In this document: piece by piece, positions 45,729-54,043 of the stretch
How positions within the stretch are numbered: position 1 is the stretch's first letter
Layout: each line of letters begins with the position of its first letter
From: CAWCWN01 sp963799245
GTDB lineage: Bacteria; Chloroflexota; Ktedonobacteria; Ktedonobacterales; Ktedonobacteraceae
DNA: 64,000 nt
Assembly (NCBI GenBank): GCA_963799245.1
Contig: CAWCWN010000003.1
Span: 682,001-746,000 of the forward strand
Direction of reading: 5' to 3'
Position numbers and translations under genes: made by a program
Notes under the pieces: generated by a model
What the model was told of the DNA's origin: nothing
Database searches by the model: none
The model's input: only the letters and a program-made list of their open reading frames with translations

Positions 45729-45815
45729 CGGCGTACAGCGGGAGGATGCTCCCTCCCGCACGGCGGCAATTTTTCACATTGCGGTCATTGACAGCTAAAT
45801 CTGCTGTTCAGGTAG

Positions 45816-45844
45816 TTTACCCCGCCGGGCAATTGCACTATAAT
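45816..45844 (+). promoter_or_regulatory. Promoter of the small Pro/Tyr-rich membrane protein gene
   Basis: A perfect -10 TATAAT (45839-45844) has a moderate -35 TTTACC (45816-45821) 17 bp upstream. The start codon of the next gene lies about 60 bases downstream. Confidence 0.55.
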
Positions 45845-45905
45845 GCTTAAGGTTATTCCGTCGGTTCTGTAGAGTAATATTTGCACTCAAAAAAAGGAGC
45901 AAACC

Positions 45906-46265
45906 ATGCCAAGCGACAACTCTGGATCTGGAGCAATAACGGCGGCCCTCGCGGGGGGCATTATCATCTACCTGCTTATAACGCTAGCGCTTATCGTTTT
46001 ATCGGTCATCATCTACTGGAGGATATGCTCCAAGGCCGGCTACAGCGGCGCTCTCGGCTTGCTGATACTCTTTCCGCCCGCCGCTTTCGTCATGATTTGT
46101 ATCCTCGCCTTCGGACAGTGGCCCATCTACCGCGAATTGAACCAGCTGCGCCAGATGGCCGCCAGCAGGTTTGCACCCCCTCCCCAGTACCCGCAAAATC
46201 CCCCTTTCCCACAATACCCACAAGATCCATCAAATCCGTCATATCCACAGTATCCCCAGCGTTAA
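45906..46265 (+). CDS. Small membrane protein with Pro/Tyr/Gln-rich tail
   Basis: A 119-residue protein. Two hydrophobic segments (about 12-38 and 46-70) are followed by a short charged helix (YRELNQLRQMA) and a C-terminal tail of repeating PPQYPQNP/FPQYPQ units (about residues 88-119). Such tails are disordered and often mediate multivalent contacts. AAAAGGAG precedes the ATG by about 6 bases. The family is not recognised, though bacterial membrane proteins of this size and layout are common near signalling genes. Confidence 0.75.
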   Translation: MPSDNSGSGAITAALAGGIIIYLLITLALIVLSVIIYWRICSKAGYSGALGLLILFPPAAFVMICILAFGQWPIYRELNQLRQMAASRFAPPPQYPQNPPFPQYPQDPSNPSYPQYPQR

Positions 46266-46430
46266 AAAAGAGCCAGGTCATGACCCAGATTTACGTCGTG
46301 ACGATGATCACCCGGCCAAAGCCAAGGCGTCTCTGCAGCGGGCTCGCCAGGAACGAGCCCGCGATGCTCCCAAGCCCTCCACCCGCAAAAATCATGGCCA
46401 CGCCAGTACCGGGCCGGCAGCGTTGAGCTC
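46262..46430 (-). pseudogene. Fragment of an MFS transporter
   Basis: On the minus strand one frame reads GVAMIFAGGGLGSIAGSFLA then SPLQRRLGFGRVII, typical of the MFS_3 exporter type: a glycine-rich helix followed by an intracellular RR loop. A TAA stop interrupts it, after which IWVMTWLFF continues the helix. There is no start and no further transporter sequence, so this is a short decayed remnant wedged between two intact genes. Confidence 0.45.
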
Positions 46431-46497
46431 TCGCTGCACCTTTCACGCGCCAGTAACGGTGAATTCATGCTGCTTGGCATCCTCACCAGCGTTGACA

Positions 46498-46545
46498 AAT
46501 GAACAGGCCGCGCACCCGGTTCCCCGGGTGCGCGGCCTGTTCATT
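46498..46545. terminator. Strong 22-bp hairpin, probable terminator
   Basis: A perfect inverted repeat with 22-bp arms (innermost arm CGCGCACCCGG) and a 4-base loop TTCC. It lies between converging genes (45906 rightward, 46606 leftward). It is symmetrical and flanked by A/T-rich sequence on both sides, which suits a bidirectional terminator. Confidence 0.75.
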
Positions 46546-46605
46546 ATCCATAGGTACTTGTATATCTCACGCTTTCTTAACAACGTTTTTGAGAAGCGTG
46601 CCCGA

Positions 46606-46872
46606 CTAAACTGTGCGGCCAGTGCCACGTGTGAAGAGGCGCAGCAGGATGATCAGGATGACCGCTCCGATAAGCGCAATCAGGATGCTGCCGATGAGGC
46701 CGCCGCCGGCGCTAAGACCAAGGGCATTCGCAATAAAGCCGCCGATGAGGGCGCCTACAAGGCCAACGACGATGTCGCCGACGATACCGAAGCCGCTGCC
46801 CTTTACGAGCAGGCCGGCCAGAGCGCCGGCAATCAAACCGACGATAAGCCACCAGATTATTGCCATTAACAT
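46606..46872 (-). CDS. GlsB/YeaQ/YmgE-family small membrane protein
   Basis: About 88 residues, almost entirely hydrophobic. It has the family pattern WWLIVGLIAGALAGLLVKG, DIVVGLVGALIGGFIANAL and a third helix, ending in a short basic tail. Members are stress-induced inner-membrane proteins of unknown mechanism, once called transglycosylase-associated. Three in-frame ATGs follow AAGGAG closely. 46872 has the best spacing (9), while 46866 matches the usual family start. Confidence 0.85.
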   Translation of the reverse strand: MLMAIIWWLIVGLIAGALAGLLVKGSGFGIVGDIVVGLVGALIGGFIANALGLSAGGGLIGSILIALIGAVILIILLRLFTRGTGRTV

Positions 46873-47404
46873 GAACATGTACTCCTTCGTGTGTAATATT
46901 TCTTCAATACCAGTGCAAATGCTCTATACTACGCTTCTCTCTTTGCGCCCGGCCCGTTAGTTTCGCGGTCAGGGCTTTTTGCATTTGCTATTCATAACTG
47001 TAACCTATTAGATTGCACAATACAAGTGAACAATAGCAACATTAAGTTAATTCCAATGTATTTCTAATCTATTTCTAATTTTATAAATAGTGATATACAT
47101 TTAGCACGAGCGCCGGCTTTGGAGAACTGCCCGCAGTTCGTGACATTCTTTCCTGTCCTTTTGTGCATTGCCCGATCTACAACGCCTAATGTGAACCTTT
47201 CAACCGCTTTCATTTTTGGAGCATGCTATGCTGCCTGGTACTCTGCGCGAGCCTGTTGTTACTGTTCTTTGGCCGCGCGCGCACATCACCTCTGCGCTAG
47301 CCAAAGCGGGTACATTTGAAACAACAGGTACCGCCTGAGCGTCTTATCTATAAAGCCGCCCTGTTCATTGCCATAAAATTCATGATGACCCGGAGGAGTT
47401 TTGC
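46873..47404. other. Divergent intergenic region
   Basis: About 530 bases between the leftward GlsB-like gene and the rightward transglutaminase gene, AT-rich near 46985-47100. I see no supported gene or RNA here. Promoters for both neighbours should lie inside. Confidence 0.4.
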
Positions 47405-49810
47405 ATGAGGCCGAGTGTAGTTGAGCCAATATCCCCAACAGCTGTAAACTTGCCAGGCCAACGCAAGCGGCCGCCGCACCGACCTCGCATGTCGCAATCT
47501 CGGCAGGCGCAGCGGCCCTCACGCTGGCTCCCCTTTATAGCGGCGCCAGCAGAGGGTTGGTTTGCTCTTCTTTGCCTGGCCGTGGCTGCTTATTGCGTGA
47601 TCTACTCCATTACCGCCGTGAAATGGGTGAACCACACCTTTATTCTTGACTGGAGCGCCGCTTGCGGCCTGCTTATCGGGCTGGGCGTCGCGAAAACTCG
47701 CAGGTTTCCACAGGGCATTATCCATCTTGCCGCATGCCTGGTCGGATACTGGCTCTCGATCTGGCTCAGCAGCAGCATCGCATTTCATGTCTCCTGGACC
47801 ACGCTAACAGCGGGAATTGGGGAGGTGGTTACTGATCCGACCAGGATCAATAACAATACCATGGTCTTTCTGTTCTATCTCTGCTTTCTCTGCTTCTTTT
47901 TAGGGTATTTTGGCGCCTGGCTGACGTACCGGGCTCACCTGCCCTGGCTGGTGGCCATCGTCTATTGCTCTATTCTGCTGATCAACCTGAACTATGTGCG
48001 GCAAGATGCTTCCTCTATTATCACCCTCATGCTCGCCGCACTCATCCTTTTAATTGCCCGCATACAGCTGACAGCGCAACTAGCCCATTGGCAAAGCATG
48101 GGCCTGCACACCGATCGCGCATGGCTGCGAGGCATCACCAGGCGTACCATCCAGCTGAGCGCGTTTATGCTTGTGTTCACCCTCATCTCTGGATGGATAC
48201 TGCCCATCCTCGCTCAGCCACCAGCAGGGACCACCTTCTGGGGCAAACTGGATAACGCCTGGGCAAATATCTCTCAGGGCCATGTGTCACTACAGGATCC
48301 AGGCGCGCTGCTTCAGCCCTATCAGGCGCCCACCAATCTCTTTAGCGACAAATTAACCATCTCCGGCAGCGTACACCTGCCGGCGGGCGAGGTGCTGAAT
48401 TATACCAGTTCTGCTGGGCCCCAGTACCTGGCAGGCTTCACCTATGACCACTTCGATGGACATGCCTGGACCTCGCTGGCCTCAACAAGCTACCAGAATT
48501 ATGCAGCCGATACCTCACTGCCCACAGACATCAACCTCAAATACACGCCTATCAATACGTCCGTCACCCTGGTCCAGCCGCCCGAAAGTGTCAGGCATTA
48601 CATCTTTGCCCCTACCCAGCCGGCATCTTTTGATATCTCCACAACCCTTTATGGAGATCAAATGACCTCCGCCTGGGCCCAGGAGAGCACGCTGACAAAA
48701 AGAGAACACTATCAGGTCACGTCACTCCTCTCAACAGCCTCCGTGCACGACCTCGCCACGGTGCCGTTACCACAGGCGGATGCGGGCTTCTGGCAGACAG
48801 ATCCCAACTATTCTACGCTCCAGTCCTTCTATGTCCAGCTTCCGCACGATCTCTCGCCTCAGGTCTGGCAGACAACTCAGCAATGGACCCGTGGCGCGAC
48901 GAGCGCGTTTGATGCTTTACGCCTGCTCGAGGCCCATCTCAGCGATCAGGCGCAATTCGTCTATTCTCTGGATAACCCTCCCGTGCCCGGCAATATTGAT
49001 GCCGTATCCTGGCTGCTGCAGACTCGCCATGGCTACTGCACCTACTATGCTACCGCCATGACCACTATGGCGCGCCAGCTGCATATACCCGCGCGCGTCG
49101 TCAATGGTTTTACTCGTGGCCACCTGGATCAGCAGCGCAACGTGTGGGTAGTCGATGGCAGCGATGCCCACAGCTGGGTGCAGGTATACTTTCCCGCATT
49201 TGGCTGGATCAACTTTGACCCGACGCCCGGCTTTCCTTTGCATACCTCTTCGACGCTTCAACCCGTTGTACCGGCCGCCGCAACGGTCCATCCAAAACAA
49301 CCACCCGTCAGGGTCACCCCCACTCCGGGCAGCAAAAAAGCGCAACCAGTGCCCGCAGCAGCTTCGCAGAGAAGAGACGATCCCAGCGGCCAGGCCACAA
49401 ACTCTCTGCTGAATTTCCTGTTAGGCCTGTCTCTGGCAACTTTGATCTGCTCGCTGCTCGTATTGGCCATCGCCAGCGCGCGCTACTGGTGGCTCAACCT
49501 CTACCCTGGCAGCACGTTCATTGCGGGAACTTTCTGGCGTCTCTGTCGCCTCGCAAGCTGGGCAGGCCTGGCTCCCCAGGCCTGGCAGACGCCATACGAG
49601 TTCAGCCACCTGTTATGTCAGCGCCTTCCCCGCGACGCGCCACCAGTCTGGCGGCTTACCGAGCTCTTCGTGCGTGAACGCTGGGCACCTCAAGCCACGC
49701 CTTATGCTCTGCGCAGCGGGGAGGTTGAAGCTGAGAAGCTAAAACCGAGCCTGCACAGGATATTTGTGCGCTTGCTCTGGACAAAAAACAGGCTCAAAAA
49801 GCACTGCTAG
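47405..49810 (+). CDS. TgpA-like membrane transglutaminase-fold protein
   Basis: An 801-residue membrane protein. About six N-terminal helices (residues ~45-290) lead to a large outside region. Residues ~515-620 form a transglutaminase-like cysteine domain with Cys in RHGYCTYYATAMTTM, His in SDAHSWVQVYFPAFG and Asp in WINFDPTPG. A Pro/Thr/Lys-rich stalk, another helix (about 668-690) and a cytoplasmic DUF4129-like helical end complete it. TgpA proteins of this layout are envelope enzymes of unclear substrate and are often next to DUF58 and MoxR genes, which are absent here. GGAGGAG 7 bases before ATG 47405 supports the start. Confidence 0.88.
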   Translation: MRPSVVEPISPTAVNLPGQRKRPPHRPRMSQSRQAQRPSRWLPFIAAPAEGWFALLCLAVAAYCVIYSITAVKWVNHTFILDWSAACGLLIGLGVAKTRRFPQGIIHLAACLVGYWLSIWLSSSIAFHVSWTTLTAGIGEVVTDPTRINNNTMVFLFYLCFLCFFLGYFGAWLTYRAHLPWLVAIVYCSILLINLNYVRQDASSIITLMLAALILLIARIQLTAQLAHWQSMGLHTDRAWLRGITRRTIQLSAFMLVFTLISGWILPILAQPPAGTTFWGKLDNAWANISQGHVSLQDPGALLQPYQAPTNLFSDKLTISGSVHLPAGEVLNYTSSAGPQYLAGFTYDHFDGHAWTSLASTSYQNYAADTSLPTDINLKYTPINTSVTLVQPPESVRHYIFAPTQPASFDISTTLYGDQMTSAWAQESTLTKREHYQVTSLLSTASVHDLATVPLPQADAGFWQTDPNYSTLQSFYVQLPHDLSPQVWQTTQQWTRGATSAFDALRLLEAHLSDQAQFVYSLDNPPVPGNIDAVSWLLQTRHGYCTYYATAMTTMARQLHIPARVVNGFTRGHLDQQRNVWVVDGSDAHSWVQVYFPAFGWINFDPTPGFPLHTSSTLQPVVPAAATVHPKQPPVRVTPTPGSKKAQPVPAAASQRRDDPSGQATNSLLNFLLGLSLATLICSLLVLAIASARYWWLNLYPGSTFIAGTFWRLCRLASWAGLAPQAWQTPYEFSHLLCQRLPRDAPPVWRLTELFVRERWAPQATPYALRSGEVEAEKLKPSLHRIFVRLLWTKNRLKKHC

Positions 49811-50033
49811 CCATAGTTGTTCATCAGATAAGCAAGGTATTATAAAAGCGGCCATATCCACGTTTACGGATATATCGATACACGTTACAGAGAGTACTGC
49901 CTCACGTTAATATATTTTGAAAAGCCGTTTTCGCTGCTATACTGTAGGGGTATTACCTTGCATGCATAATTATGAGCGGCCGACCTGAGGGAACAGGGAA
50001 TAACTGAATGCTTATGGGTCGTTGAAGTGGGGG

Positions 50034-51104
50034 ATGATGGATGTGATGCACAAAGAACCACCGATTGCGGAGTACACGTTTAGCTGGGGAAAGATGTTCC
50101 GGCTCTACCCCGATTACCTCGATGTAAACGGAACGCACTATCCACTGAGCAAACTGACAAACATATACCCTATTTATCGACACGTCATGGGCATTTCTTC
50201 GCTCCGCCTTGAGCTTTGCTTTGGCGGCCAGAAGGTTGTCCTGCGGGGCATTGCCGCTCTGGGAGGGGCACAGAAAACGCTGGAATATCTCAATGAGCAC
50301 TATCTGCATCGTGCTCAGACCTCTCCAGAGGAGAGCGTTCCTCAGCAGCTGCAGGTTTTGCTGGCTGAGGCCGCGAGCACGCCCGCAGCCGATCAACAAA
50401 TACCCGGCTCCACGGACTGGCCACCGGCGGACCAACAGCTTGCTGAACTGGCTGAGCCCCCCGAACCAGGCACGCTTTCCTGGCAAGACCTTAGCTTGCG
50501 CGCGCACGCCCAGGCACAAACAGCTAAAATCGCCGCGCCTAACTGGCAGCGCTTCCGCCAGGATCAGCGCGAGCGAAGATTGAAACGCATACAGATCGCA
50601 CGCGCACTGCGTGAATATGGCTTTGATATCGATAAGCTGGCGCAGCAGCTCAACGAAGATGTGATGCCTGAGGTAAGCGTCTCGGTGCGCCTGCTCCCGG
50701 GTGAACATGCCCACTATAGCACTGATGCCACGCTGTGCGGTGAACCTATTGGGAATGCCCTGCGCTATACCTACCCGGCCCGCGATCATGGAACGCTGAT
50801 TTTGACCAACAAACGTCTCATCTACATCGGGCGTACCAGTCAAATTGTGCTGGATTATGTACGCCTCTCGCATGTCTGCCGCCTGCGTGGAGCCATCGCC
50901 TTTCAAGCGGAACACTGGTACAGGCGAGAGATTTTTGAGGTCCGCCGGGCATTAGAATGTATCATGCACCTTGAAGCGATCCTGAAACGCTTTCAGCGCG
51001 AACAGGAGTTTGAAGCTATCACCAGCAGCTACTTCAACCCAGGGGAGCGGGAAGATGCAGCAACAACGCCATTCGTAAAGACGGAGCTATCTTCGCTCTC
51101 CTGA
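50034..51104 (+). CDS. Protein with two PH-like domains, unknown
   Basis: About 356 residues. The N-terminal ~95 residues (EYTFSWGKMFRLYPDYLDVN, YPLSKLTNIYPIYR) look like a bacterial PH-like barrel. A Gln/Ala/Pro linker and a basic helical region (RQDQRERRLKRIQIARALRE) follow. A second PH-like segment contains the typical LTNKRLIYIGRTSQIVLDY. Such domains act as lipid- or protein-binding adaptors. No membrane helix is seen. The start is uncertain among ATG 50034, 50037 and 50046, because several ATGs follow one G-rich site. It leads a three-gene run of unknown function. Confidence 0.65.
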   Translation: MMDVMHKEPPIAEYTFSWGKMFRLYPDYLDVNGTHYPLSKLTNIYPIYRHVMGISSLRLELCFGGQKVVLRGIAALGGAQKTLEYLNEHYLHRAQTSPEESVPQQLQVLLAEAASTPAADQQIPGSTDWPPADQQLAELAEPPEPGTLSWQDLSLRAHAQAQTAKIAAPNWQRFRQDQRERRLKRIQIARALREYGFDIDKLAQQLNEDVMPEVSVSVRLLPGEHAHYSTDATLCGEPIGNALRYTYPARDHGTLILTNKRLIYIGRTSQIVLDYVRLSHVCRLRGAIAFQAEHWYRREIFEVRRALECIMHLEAILKRFQREQEFEAITSSYFNPGEREDAATTPFVKTELSSLS

Positions 51105-51265
51105 TGTCGGCAGGCCCGGCTCCTCTGAGGGGCGGCAATAGGAGGCCGAGGATGAGGAAAAGATAGCTCTACGAGATAAAGCTGAGTAGATTGGGCGCAC
51201 GTATCAGGCAGCTGGATCGCACCCAAGCAGGCGAGTGTCACTCTGAAGAGGGGAAAGGATAGAAG

Positions 51266-52195
51266 ATGCTTGACACGTTAATGGCCCTGTGGAACCAGGG
51301 GGCGCGTGGAAGAGGAATAATGGCCGCCACGGCTTTTTTTATCATCTGTATTAGTATATCTCTACTCTTAATTTCAGCTGAAAACTCATGGACCTCGGGG
51401 TTATCGCGCCAGGGCAATTCACCCGGTGATCAGAGCAGTATCACACGTACCACAGATCTGACTGCAACGGCGCGTTCAAACGCCAGCCTGGCTGCATCTG
51501 ACCCCACGCCGACGACCTCCGCCCCCACGGCAACGGCAACGCCCGCGGTCAAGGTCCGAATAACGGCAACGCCAATGACGGCGGCACTTCCCTGCGCCAC
51601 ATCTATTGCACATACAATGCCTGTAAGACCGACGGCGACAACACCGCAACGCAAAGCTCGCCCGACGCCCGACCCAACTGCTGGCCGCAGGATTACGCCC
51701 ACGCCTGAACTCACAGCCAGTCCCTCGGCCACCGCCACGCCCACGCCTGAACTCACAGCCAGCCCCTCAGCCACCGCCACGCCCACGCCTGAACTCACAG
51801 CCAGCCCCTCAGCCACCGCCACGCCCACGCCTGAACTCACAGCCAGTCCCTCGGCCACCGCCACGCCCACGCCCACGCCCGAACTCACACAGACTCCGGT
51901 CGCCAGCAGCACAGCAACTATTCTACCCTCCGCCAGGCGCAATAAGCATGTCTCGTCTGCTGTAAAGGCAGCGCTGGCAGGTGCGGCGCGCCTGCATAGA
52001 GCGGAGCAGCGCGCGACCTCGTCGTTCACAGATTGCCTGCCTTTCAGGGACGGGGACGGGAGTGATATGTACAGTAACGCGCAGCTCATGGCCGGCATTG
52101 AGCATAATCTCGGCTTTATCCTGGCCGGCTCTGGCCTGGGAACGCTGTTCTTCTACGGAATACTCTACCTCGTGGTGCGGAAAAAGAAGATATAA
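51266..52195 (+). CDS. Membrane-anchored protein with Thr/Pro-rich repeat stalk
   Basis: A 309-residue protein. One hydrophobic segment lies near residues 18-37 and another at the C-terminus (about 280-304, followed by RKKKI). Between them is a stretch of Thr, Ala, Pro and Ser with four perfect 14-residue units PTPELTASPSATAT (about residues 145-200). It would form an extended, probably glycosylatable stalk outside the cell, held at both ends. AAAGGA lies about 6 bases before ATG 51266. No enzymatic domain is present; the role is unknown, perhaps a surface spacer. Confidence 0.75.
   Translation: MLDTLMALWNQGARGRGIMAATAFFIICISISLLLISAENSWTSGLSRQGNSPGDQSSITRTTDLTATARSNASLAASDPTPTTSAPTATATPAVKVRITATPMTAALPCATSIAHTMPVRPTATTPQRKARPTPDPTAGRRITPTPELTASPSATATPTPELTASPSATATPTPELTASPSATATPTPELTASPSATATPTPTPELTQTPVASSTATILPSARRNKHVSSAVKAALAGAARLHRAEQRATSSFTDCLPFRDGDGSDMYSNAQLMAGIEHNLGFILAGSGLGTLFFYGILYLVVRKKKI
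51698..51865 (+). repeat. Four tandem 42-bp repeats inside the stalk gene
   Basis: Units start at 51698, 51740, 51782 and 51824 and differ only by a few silent changes (AGTCCCTCGG versus AGCCCCTCAG). The length is a multiple of three, so unit gain or loss keeps the frame. A partial fifth unit follows. Confidence 0.95.
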
Positions 52196-52328
52196 GCGTA
52201 AGCAGCGGGAGGGCATAAAAAGGCCTCTTTGCGCCTGGAAAAAAAGGCAAATGTCGTGTACAATGTACACTGCAGATATTGCGGATTCACGAGCTCTTAC
52301 GACGATTGCATGCATGGAGGCAGCAATT

Positions 52329-53858
52329 ATGCAACATCAACCTCCCATCGATATAGCAAGGCAAACACCTCCTGCAGAAGCGCAGAAGCGCCAGACCCTG
52401 GCCCCTGACGAGGAGCGGGAGCAGCGGCGCCAGCTGGCAACAAAAGCAGGCGTAGCGGCGCGTATAGGGCGATATTTTCAGGCTTACGGAGCCGCATTGA
52501 TAGCCGGCTTCGCCATAGTTCCCATCATTGCCGCAATCATTACTGTGGGCTTCTATCTGACCACCGCGAGCTGGTACGCGCCCGCGTGGGGAACAGCTGT
52601 GACCTGTATCGGATGGCTGTTGATCTGCATACCCCTGGCCTCACTTACTTCCGCCCAGGCGGTCAACCCCCATAGCTATGGCCTGCTCGAAAACCAGTTG
52701 AGCCGGCTAAAGAGCCGCCTGAACATGCTGCAAAATACCATCCCCGAGGAGAAGCTAAGGCCATATCAACGCGTTGCGCTGGAAGAAGCCTATGACAACC
52801 TCACCAGGCTGCAGCACCTGGTGTATAGTTCGACCGACCGCCTGCCCTGGGTGCTGGCAATGGCATACATCAATGCCTGGAACTGGCTTCATCGCGCCGA
52901 AGAGGCCTTGATCGAAATCGAGCCTATCGAGATGGTGGTTCGAGGCGCCTACCATGATTATATGGCGATCACCGACTCTAAAATGAATAATGCTCAAGAT
53001 TTGCTGCGTAAATTGCGCACTGCTGCCAAAACGCTCGACCCCGGCATCGCAGTCGTATTTCTCGCCAGCAGCACCTCCGAAGAGGTTGAGCAGCTCCAGA
53101 ACGTGGCGCAAAGTATTGAGAAAGTAGAATATGATGTCCAGCGCATCGCGACACATCTAGGCCTTCCCCTGGGACCGCGTGAGGACCAGCACGATCCCAA
53201 AGCTTGGCCAGCTCCCCAACCAGCCACCAGTGCCGTCCCTACAGCGGCGGCCCTCTATAAAGAGGCCAATGCGAGGGTGACCCTGCGTGAGATCAGGCGA
53301 GCGCTCAACGAATTCCGTGATAATCAGTGGCTGGGTATTATCAATGCGCGCAATCATTTGATAGCCGCCATCTTTGTCACAGGCCTGGTTACCTTTGCCC
53401 TGTTGAGCATTGCCATCCTCAGCCTGCCGCTCGTTTCCGGCAGCCTCCAGGCCATACGGGCCCCCCTGCTGGCCGCCGTCGTATTTTACATTGTCGGCGC
53501 CATAGGCGGCCTCTTTGGTACAATCTACCGGGAGACGACGGCAAATAGCGCGGAGGACGATTATGGACTGACACTTGCTCGACTCACGGGGACGCCCCTG
53601 ATCTCCGGGCTGGCGGGCATTGGCGGCGTGTTCATCTACAGTACCATCGTTCTTCAATTAGCGTCTAGCGCATCAATTACCCTGTCGGCTACATTTGCGC
53701 TTGATCGACTTGATTTCCTGATCGCCGCCGCCCTTTTTGGCTATGCGCCGAATTTATTGATCAAGGGACTACAGTTCAACAAGTATGTCTCCGCCTTACA
53801 AAGCAGCAAACTCTCAATAACGACGGATACCTCTGACAGGCAGGACGGAACGAATTGA
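52329..53858 (+). CDS. Large membrane protein with central coiled-coil region, unknown
   Basis: About 509 residues. A charged N-terminus (EAQKRQTLAPDEEREQRRQ) precedes two membrane helices (about 57-79 and 88-107). A long helical soluble region (about 115-330) includes ENQLSRLKSRLNMLQ and EEVEQLQNVAQSIEKVEYDV. Three or four C-terminal helices follow (about 345-368, 380-403, 428-450 and 462-480). ATG 52329 has GGAGG 8 bases upstream and lies 133 bases after the stalk gene. I do not recognise the family. Its place beside the PH-like and stalk genes suggests a shared envelope function. Confidence 0.7.
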   Translation: MQHQPPIDIARQTPPAEAQKRQTLAPDEEREQRRQLATKAGVAARIGRYFQAYGAALIAGFAIVPIIAAIITVGFYLTTASWYAPAWGTAVTCIGWLLICIPLASLTSAQAVNPHSYGLLENQLSRLKSRLNMLQNTIPEEKLRPYQRVALEEAYDNLTRLQHLVYSSTDRLPWVLAMAYINAWNWLHRAEEALIEIEPIEMVVRGAYHDYMAITDSKMNNAQDLLRKLRTAAKTLDPGIAVVFLASSTSEEVEQLQNVAQSIEKVEYDVQRIATHLGLPLGPREDQHDPKAWPAPQPATSAVPTAAALYKEANARVTLREIRRALNEFRDNQWLGIINARNHLIAAIFVTGLVTFALLSIAILSLPLVSGSLQAIRAPLLAAVVFYIVGAIGGLFGTIYRETTANSAEDDYGLTLARLTGTPLISGLAGIGGVFIYSTIVLQLASSASITLSATFALDRLDFLIAAALFGYAPNLLIKGLQFNKYVSALQSSKLSITTDTSDRQDGTN

Positions 53859-53921
53859 GGAGCTCACTCGAGAGGATGTCTACCTCAGCTCAAAGCTGCA
53901 TACATATTGACAAACTTCGAT

Positions 53922-53949
53922 TTGAAACGTGTGAACCTTATGTGATACT
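53922..53949 (+). promoter_or_regulatory. Possible promoter of the cbb operon
   Basis: A -35-like TTGAAA (53922-53927) and a -10-like GATACT (53944-53949) are 16 bp apart, about 95 bases before cbbL. Another TTGACA at 53907 has no good partner. No cbbR gene or clear CbbR site is visible nearby. Confidence 0.4.
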
Positions 53950-54043
53950 AGAGAGGGCTTTAGTGATGTGCCTGTGAAGTGAAAGAGTTATATTCATAAG
54001 AAGTCAATTTCGTAGGCGAACCTCACTGACAGGAGAAAACAAT

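Noticed and set aside
51698..51865. CRISPR array
   Set aside because: The repeats are directly adjacent without unique spacers and encode a regular peptide repeat.
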